Assembly: GCA_934667475.1 (NCBI GenBank)
Contig: CAKUMB010000027.1
Location: forward strand, 1 to 18,125
Direction of reading: 5' to 3'
Length of the DNA: 18,125 bases
DNA from: an uncultured Muribaculaceae bacterium
GTDB taxonomy: Bacteria; Bacteroidota; Bacteroidia; Bacteroidales; Muribaculaceae
The position numbers and the translations under genes are program-made. The notes beneath the pieces are model-generated. The model saw only the letters and a list, made by a program, of their open reading frames with translations. It ran no database searches and was not told the DNA's origin. This document shows, piece after piece, positions 13,794 to 18,125 of this stretch. Within the stretch, counting starts at the first letter, position 1. Every line of letters starts with the position of its first letter.

Positions 13794-15416
13794 ATGAGTA
13801 ATAATGTAAAAAAGCATTACGATGTGATCGTGATAGGTGGCGGCATCACAGGTGCCGGCACTGCCCGCGACTGCGCCATGCGTGGTCTTAGCGTGCTCCT
13901 GGTGGAGCGCTACGACTTCACCTACGGCGCCACAGGCCGCAACCATGGCCTGCTGCACAGCGGCGCGCGATATGCCGTGACCGACGGCGAGTCGGCTGCT
14001 GAGTGCATCAAAGAGAACATGACGCTGCGCAAGATAGCGCGTCACTGTGTTGACGAGACCGAGGGCCTCTTCATCACGCTGCCCGAAGACGACCTGGACT
14101 ACCAGGCCAAATTCGTGGAGGCGTGCCACAAGGCAGGCATCAACGCCGAGGCCATCGACCCCGCTGAGGCCCGCCGCATGGAGCCGGCCGTGAACCCCAC
14201 TCTGATAGGCGCCGTGAAAGTGCCCGACGCCTCGGTTGACCCATTCCGCCTGACCACCGCCAACGTGGTGGACGCGCGCCTGCACGGAGCCGACACGCTC
14301 ACCTACCACGAGGTGGTGGAGCTGCTGGTGGAGCAGAACCGCTGCGTGGGCGTGAAGCTGCGCAACAACCACAACGGCGAGATGAGCGAGGTGCATGCCG
14401 ACCTCACAATCAACGCAGCCGGCATCTGGGGCCATCTGGTGGCCAAGCAGGCCGGCATCACGGTGAACATGTTCCCGGCCAAGGGAGCCCTGCTGATTTT
14501 CGGCCACCGAGTGAACAACATGGTGATTAACCGCTGCCGCAAGCCGGCCAACGCCGACATTCTGGTGCCCGACGACACGGTGTGCGTGATAGGCACCACC
14601 AGCGACCGCGTGCCATTTGAGGAGTGCGACCACATGAAGGTGACTCCCGAGGAGGTCGACATCCTAATTCGCGAAGGCGAGAAGCTGGCTCCGAGCCTGG
14701 CCACCACACGCATTCTGCGCGCCTACGCCGGTGTGCGTCCGCTTGTGGCCAGCGACAACGACCCCAGCGGCCGCAGCATTAGCCGCGGCATCGTGTGCCT
14801 CGACCACGAGACGCGCGACGGCATGGCCGGCTTCATCACCATCACCGGCGGCAAGATGATGACCTACCGCATGATGGCCGAGGAGGCCACCGACCTGGCC
14901 TGCAAGAAGCTGGGAGTTGACAAGAAGTGCGAAACTGCCACCACGCCGCTGCCCGGCTCTGAACCGCGCAACGACGAGCAGTACAAAACATACAGCTATG
15001 CCCAGAAGGCCGCCGAAGGCCGCCACGGCACACTCACCAGCGAAATCAAGAGCGGCGACAACGAAGACGACGCTCTGGTGTGCGAGTGCGAGGAGGTGAC
15101 CGTGGGCGAGGTGAAATATGCCATCAACCAGCTGCACGTGCACAACCTCATCAACCTGCGCCGCCGCACGCGCGTGGGCATGGGCACCTGCCAAGGCGAG
15201 TTGTGCGCCTGCCGCGCTGCCTGCGTGCTGGGCAAGGAAAGCGGCGACACCGCCAAGAGCGGCGCCGACCTGGCCAGCTTCATCAACGAGCGCTGGAAGG
15301 GCATGCAGCCTGTGGCTTGGGGCGACACTCTGAGTGAGGCCCAACTCACAGCCACTATCTATCAGGGTCTTTGCGGCCTCAATAAGTTTGTTGACAAAAA
15401 GGAGGTGGAAAAATGA
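13794..15416 (+). CDS. glpA: Anaerobic glycerol-3-phosphate dehydrogenase subunit A
   Basis: This 540-residue FAD-dependent catalytic subunit oxidises sn-glycerol 3-phosphate to dihydroxyacetone phosphate in the GlpABC complex at the membrane. The N-terminal Rossmann motif is DVIVIGGGITGAG with glycines 15, 17 and 20. YGATGRNHGLLHSGARYAV is the family's substrate/FAD signature. RPLVASDNDPSGRSISR and FITITGGKMMTYRMMAEEA are further family stretches. The C-terminal BFD-like domain has Cys 430 and 432 (CEC) and Cys 466 and 471 (TCQGELC), a probable [2Fe-2S] site as in E. coli GlpA. I chose ATG 13794; an in-frame GTG lies directly before it. The stop overlaps the glpB start as ATGA, and the last codons carry a strong Shine-Dalgarno sequence for glpB. 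Confidence 0.94.
   Translation: MSNNVKKHYDVIVIGGGITGAGTARDCAMRGLSVLLVERYDFTYGATGRNHGLLHSGARYAVTDGESAAECIKENMTLRKIARHCVDETEGLFITLPEDDLDYQAKFVEACHKAGINAEAIDPAEARRMEPAVNPTLIGAVKVPDASVDPFRLTTANVVDARLHGADTLTYHEVVELLVEQNRCVGVKLRNNHNGEMSEVHADLTINAAGIWGHLVAKQAGITVNMFPAKGALLIFGHRVNNMVINRCRKPANADILVPDDTVCVIGTTSDRVPFEECDHMKVTPEEVDILIREGEKLAPSLATTRILRAYAGVRPLVASDNDPSGRSISRGIVCLDHETRDGMAGFITITGGKMMTYRMMAEEATDLACKKLGVDKKCETATTPLPGSEPRNDEQYKTYSYAQKAAEGRHGTLTSEIKSGDNEDDALVCECEEVTVGEVKYAINQLHVHNLINLRRRTRVGMGTCQGELCACRAACVLGKESGDTAKSGADLASFINERWKGMQPVAWGDTLSEAQLTATIYQGLCGLNKFVDKKEVEK
15399..15407 (+). promoter_or_regulatory. Consensus Shine-Dalgarno sequence for glpB inside glpA
   Basis: AAGGAGGTG lies in the last codons of glpA, with GGAGG ending about 7 nt before the glpB ATG (15413). 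It is the only near-perfect Shine-Dalgarno sequence I see in a window whose other starts have A/T-rich leaders. Together with the ATGA overlap it favours translational coupling or re-initiation, which would keep A and B in balance. Confidence 0.65.
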
Positions 15417-16654
15417 AGTTCGACTCTATTATAATAGGTGGAGGCCTCAGCGGCCTCACCGCGGGCATCAAGCTGGCAAAGGCCGGCAAAAAGGTGGCCC
15501 TTGTGGCTGCCGGCCACAGCACTCTGCACTTTAACTCAGGCTCGTTCGACCTGCTGGGACGCGACGAGCAGGGCAACGCGGTGGCCAACCCCACCGAAGC
15601 CATAGCCAAGCTCAGCGCCAAGCACCCCTACAACAAGGTGGCCGACGTGGCCAAACTGGCCGGCGAGGCCAAGCAGCTGCTGGCCGACGCCGGACTGGCA
15701 GTGGAGGGCGACGCTGCCCGCAACCACTACCGCCTGAGTCCCATGGGCGTGGCCATCCCCGCATGGCTCACCATAGGCGGATACCTCACGCTCAGCGACC
15801 CCGCATCGGTTGAATACAAGAACGTGGCCATCGTCAACATCAACGGCTACCTCGACTTCCCCGTGGCCTTTGTGGCCGACGCACTGGAGAAGATGGGCGC
15901 CAAGGTGGCCATCAAGACCATAAACACCCCCGCACTCGAGGCTGCCCGCCGCAGCCCCAGCGAAATGCGCGCCACCAACATCGCCAAGGTGCTGGAGCGC
16001 GACGGACAGCTCGAAGAGGCTGCCCAAGCCATCAACGCCGTCATTAGCGGCGAGGATGCTGTGCTGCTGCCCGCAGTGCTTGGCATTGCCGACGGCAATG
16101 GCGTGGCCCTGCTCAGCAATCTGGTGAAGACCACCGTGCGCTTTGTGGCCACACTGCCACCGTCGGTGCCCGGTGTGCGCACCGAGACGCTGCTGCGCAA
16201 GCGCTTTGAGGCGCTGGGCGGCACCTACATTGCCGGCGACCGCGTGAAGGGCGGCAAGTTCAAGGGTCAGCGCCTGGCCAGCATCGAGACCGAAAACCTC
16301 ACCGGCGCCGAGCTGGCAGCCGACACCTTTGTGCTGGCCACAGGCTCATTCATGAGCCGCGGCCTCAGCGCCAACTACCAGCGCGTGTGGGAAACGGTAT
16401 TCAACCTCGACGTTGACACCGAAGCCGACCGCGTGGCATGGACACGCGAAGACGTGTTTGACGCCCAGCCCTACCAGGAATTCGGCGTGAAGACCGACGC
16501 AAAGCTCCGCGTGAGCCTCAGCGGCAAGACGGTGGACAACTTCTACGCCGCAGGCTCGGTGCTGAGCGGCCACAATTCGCTTAAGCTGGCCGATGGCACC
16601 GGAGTGTCGATGCTCACCGCGCTGCAGGTTGCTAACAACATTTTAAATGACTAA
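15413..16654 (+). CDS. glpB: Anaerobic glycerol-3-phosphate dehydrogenase subunit B
   Basis: This 413-residue flavoprotein subunit is close to the length of E. coli GlpB. It starts MKFDSIIIGGGLSGLTAG, an N-terminal dinucleotide-binding GxGxxG motif. The stretch HSTLHFNSGSFDLL then matches the GlpB pattern, where GlpA has RNHGLLHSG instead. The C-terminal half has FVLATGSFMSRGL, and NFYAAGSVLSGHNSL followed by GTGVSMLTALQVAN, the second FAD-contacting region. In the complex it couples the GlpA active site to the iron-sulfur subunit GlpC. The start overlaps glpA by 4 nt (ATGA) and glpC follows after 9 bp, so the three form one operon. No missing residues or frame breaks are seen. Confidence 0.92.
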   Translation: MKFDSIIIGGGLSGLTAGIKLAKAGKKVALVAAGHSTLHFNSGSFDLLGRDEQGNAVANPTEAIAKLSAKHPYNKVADVAKLAGEAKQLLADAGLAVEGDAARNHYRLSPMGVAIPAWLTIGGYLTLSDPASVEYKNVAIVNINGYLDFPVAFVADALEKMGAKVAIKTINTPALEAARRSPSEMRATNIAKVLERDGQLEEAAQAINAVISGEDAVLLPAVLGIADGNGVALLSNLVKTTVRFVATLPPSVPGVRTETLLRKRFEALGGTYIAGDRVKGGKFKGQRLASIETENLTGAELAADTFVLATGSFMSRGLSANYQRVWETVFNLDVDTEADRVAWTREDVFDAQPYQEFGVKTDAKLRVSLSGKTVDNFYAAGSVLSGHNSLKLADGTGVSMLTALQVANNILND

Positions 16655-16663
16655 TTCACTGAC

Positions 16664-17917
16664 ATGGCAAACGAAACTCAATTAAGCAGCATAAGCGCAA
16701 ACAACTTCGAGCAGTGTCTTAAGTGCTCGATTTGCACGGTCTACTGCCCTGTTGCGGCAGTCAACCCAAAATATCCCGGCCCCAAGCAGAGCGGACCCGA
16801 CGGCGCGCGCTACCGTCTGAAGAACCCTGCCTTTTTCGACGAGGCACTGAAGATGTGCCTCAACTGCAAGCGTTGCGAGGTGGCCTGCCCCAACGATGTG
16901 AGAATTGGCGACATAATTCAAAAGGCACGCATCGACTACAGCACCCACAAGCCCAGCCTGCGCGACACCATGCTGGCCAACACCGACTTTGTGGGCACCA
17001 TGGCCAACATAGTGGCTCCGGTCACCAACTTCGCCCTGGGCCTTCCCATCACCAAGAGTGTGCTGCACAGCGTGATGGGCATCGACAAGCACCGCTCGTT
17101 TCCCAAATACTCGTCACAGAAGTTCGAGACGTGGTTCAAGCGCAACGCCCTTAAAAAGCAAGACAGCTACAAGAAGCACGTGAGCTACTTCCACGGCTGC
17201 TATGTGAACTACAACTTCCCCAAGCTGGGCCAAGACCTGGTGAAGATAATGAACGCCGTGGGCTATGGCGTGCATCTGCTCGAGAAGGAGAAGTGCTGCG
17301 GTGTGGCCCTGATGTCCAACGGTCTCATTGGCCAGGCCAAGCGCCAGGCGCAACTCAACACCGACTCCATACGCAAGTCGGTGGCCGACGACAAGCGCCC
17401 CGTGCTCACCACCAGCTCGACCTGCACATTCACCATGCGCGACGAGTATCCCCACCTGCTGGGCGTTGACAACGCCGACGTGCGCGACGGCCTCACACTG
17501 GGCACCCGCTTCCTCTACCATCTCATCGACGAGGGCAAGATTAAACTCGCCTTCCGCCCCGACTTCAAGCTGCGCGTGGCCTACCACACGGCTTGCCACA
17601 TGCAGAAGATGGGCTGGGCCATCTACAGCACCGAGCTGCTGAAGATGATTCCTGGCGTGGAGTTCACCATGCTCGAGTCGCAGTGCTGCGGCATCGCCGG
17701 CACCTATGGCTTCAAGCGTGAGAACTATGAGACCTCGCAGGCCATCGGCTCGGGCCTGTTTGAAAACATCAAGCGCGTCAACCCCGACGTGGTGGCCACC
17801 GACTGCGAAACGTGCAAGTGGCAGATTGAGATGTCGACAGGCTACCAGGTGATGAACCCGATTTCAATCATTGCCGACGCCCTCGACGTGGAAAAAACCA
17901 TCGAGCTCAACAAATAA
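16664..17917 (+). CDS. glpC: Anaerobic glycerol-3-phosphate dehydrogenase subunit C, iron-sulfur and membrane anchor
   Basis: This 417-residue electron-transfer subunit should link GlpAB to the menaquinone pool. Two ferredoxin-type [4Fe-4S] motifs are at the N-terminus: CLKCSICTVYCP (Cys 18, 21, 24, 28) and CLNCKRCEVACP (Cys 65, 68, 71, 75). The C-terminal part has two CCG (DUF224) modules: HGCYVNYN with KEKCCGVALM, and HTACHMQKMG with ESQCCGIAGTYGF, then DCETCKWQ. These modules, as in heterodisulfide reductase and succinate:quinone reductase relatives, bind a further cluster. No true transmembrane helix is obvious, so membrane attachment is peripheral or amphipathic, as proposed for E. coli GlpC. 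It is third in the operon and is followed by a terminator-like structure. Confidence 0.94.
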   Translation: MANETQLSSISANNFEQCLKCSICTVYCPVAAVNPKYPGPKQSGPDGARYRLKNPAFFDEALKMCLNCKRCEVACPNDVRIGDIIQKARIDYSTHKPSLRDTMLANTDFVGTMANIVAPVTNFALGLPITKSVLHSVMGIDKHRSFPKYSSQKFETWFKRNALKKQDSYKKHVSYFHGCYVNYNFPKLGQDLVKIMNAVGYGVHLLEKEKCCGVALMSNGLIGQAKRQAQLNTDSIRKSVADDKRPVLTTSSTCTFTMRDEYPHLLGVDNADVRDGLTLGTRFLYHLIDEGKIKLAFRPDFKLRVAYHTACHMQKMGWAIYSTELLKMIPGVEFTMLESQCCGIAGTYGFKRENYETSQAIGSGLFENIKRVNPDVVATDCETCKWQIEMSTGYQVMNPISIIADALDVEKTIELNK

Positions 17918-17925
17918 TACATCAC

Positions 17926-17996
17926 AATAAAGCGGCCTTCACCCCTGCAGGCGCCTGCACACCAACGGGCGCACGGGGTGGAAGCGGCTTTTATTG
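17926..17996 (+). terminator. Terminator-like hairpin after glpC
   Basis: AATAAAGCGGCCTTCACCCC pairs, with small bulges, with GGGGTGGAAGCGGCTTTTATT. The perfect palindrome TGCAGGCGCCTGCA (17945-17958) lies within the loop. The distal arm runs into TTTTATTGGTTTT. I see no good promoter between it and the next gene, so it may be leaky and allow partial read-through. Confidence 0.7.
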
Positions 17997-18046
17997 GTTT
18001 TGCAACCCAACTGACAGAAACAGACTAAAAAACAATAGAATAAGAC

Positions 18047-18125
18047 ATGTCAAACTTTCTAACTCCCCCGGCCTTTAAGCCCGAACAGACGGGCGCGGAG
18101 GCCGATGCCAAATACCGCCGGTTGC
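18047..18125 (+). CDS. glpT: Probable glycerol-3-phosphate transporter, N-terminal fragment cut by the window end
   Basis: Only 26 codons are visible. The start reads MSNFLTPPAFKPEQTGAEAD and is followed by AKYRRL. This recalls the N-terminus of GlpT-type major facilitator antiporters (phosphate out, G3P in), which have F-x-P, a Lys and an acidic stretch before YRRLRWQ and the first membrane helix. The position directly after glpABC strongly favours that role. No membrane helix is visible yet, so the call rests on a short match and context. Another transporter of the same organophosphate:phosphate family is possible. Confidence 0.6.
   Translation, partial: MSNFLTPPAFKPEQTGAEADAKYRRL

Overview
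The window looks like chromosomal DNA of a GC-rich member of the Bacteroidales, probably a Muribaculaceae-like gut anaerobe. Support comes from repeated matches to the Bacteroidetes promoter (a TTTG or TTG about 19-20 bases upstream of TAnnTTTG), almost no Shine-Dalgarno sequences, families largely confined to Bacteroidetes (DUF4199, DUF6452, DUF6048), a large GLUG-repeat surface protein with a sorting-signal-like C-terminus, and a GlpABC-type glycerol-3-phosphate dehydrogenase. The genus cannot be fixed from sequence reading alone.

Layout from left to right. (1) 1-210, minus strand: a promoter, a small-type SRP RNA and, only 4 nt downstream, tRNA-Thr(UGU). (2) 210-582: no gene, but a composite intergenic element with two 38-bp palindromic repeats and a GTGNGCATCT tandem repeat. 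(3) 583-6995, minus: a 2044-residue secreted GLUG-repeat protein with its own promoter, a structured leader of about 165 nt and a strong terminator. (4) 7036-8669, minus: a PurF-like amidophosphoribosyltransferase homologue that lacks the N-terminal catalytic cysteine, with its own promoter and terminator. (5) 8541-9034: a divergent regulatory region with ATGAAAT boxes. (6) 9004-12606, plus: a five-gene run (DUF4199 membrane protein, polyprenyl-phosphate-type GT2 glycosyltransferase, nitroreductase, DUF6452 lipoprotein, DUF6048 protein). Its last three genes are joined by ATGA stop/start overlaps, and it ends in a clear terminator. (7) 12626-18125: a glycerol-3-phosphate locus, with the DeoR/GlpR-type repressor on the minus strand and the divergent glpA-glpB-glpC operon. 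A terminator-like hairpin follows, and then the first 26 codons of what resembles the transporter GlpT.

How the genes work together: the right third is a self-contained glycerol-3-phosphate module. GlpT would import G3P, GlpAB would oxidise it to dihydroxyacetone phosphate, GlpC would pass electrons through iron-sulfur clusters to the menaquinone pool, and GlpR would repress it. A perfect 8+4+8 inverted repeat overlies the -7 box and start region of the glpA promoter and is the best candidate operator. The middle plus-strand operon appears to serve the cell envelope, but its specific substrates cannot be read from sequence. I see no phage, insertion sequence or CRISPR array. The least explained items are the cysteine-less PurF paralogue, the candidate glp operator and leader hairpin, the structured leader of the GLUG gene, and the SRP RNA/tRNA tandem.
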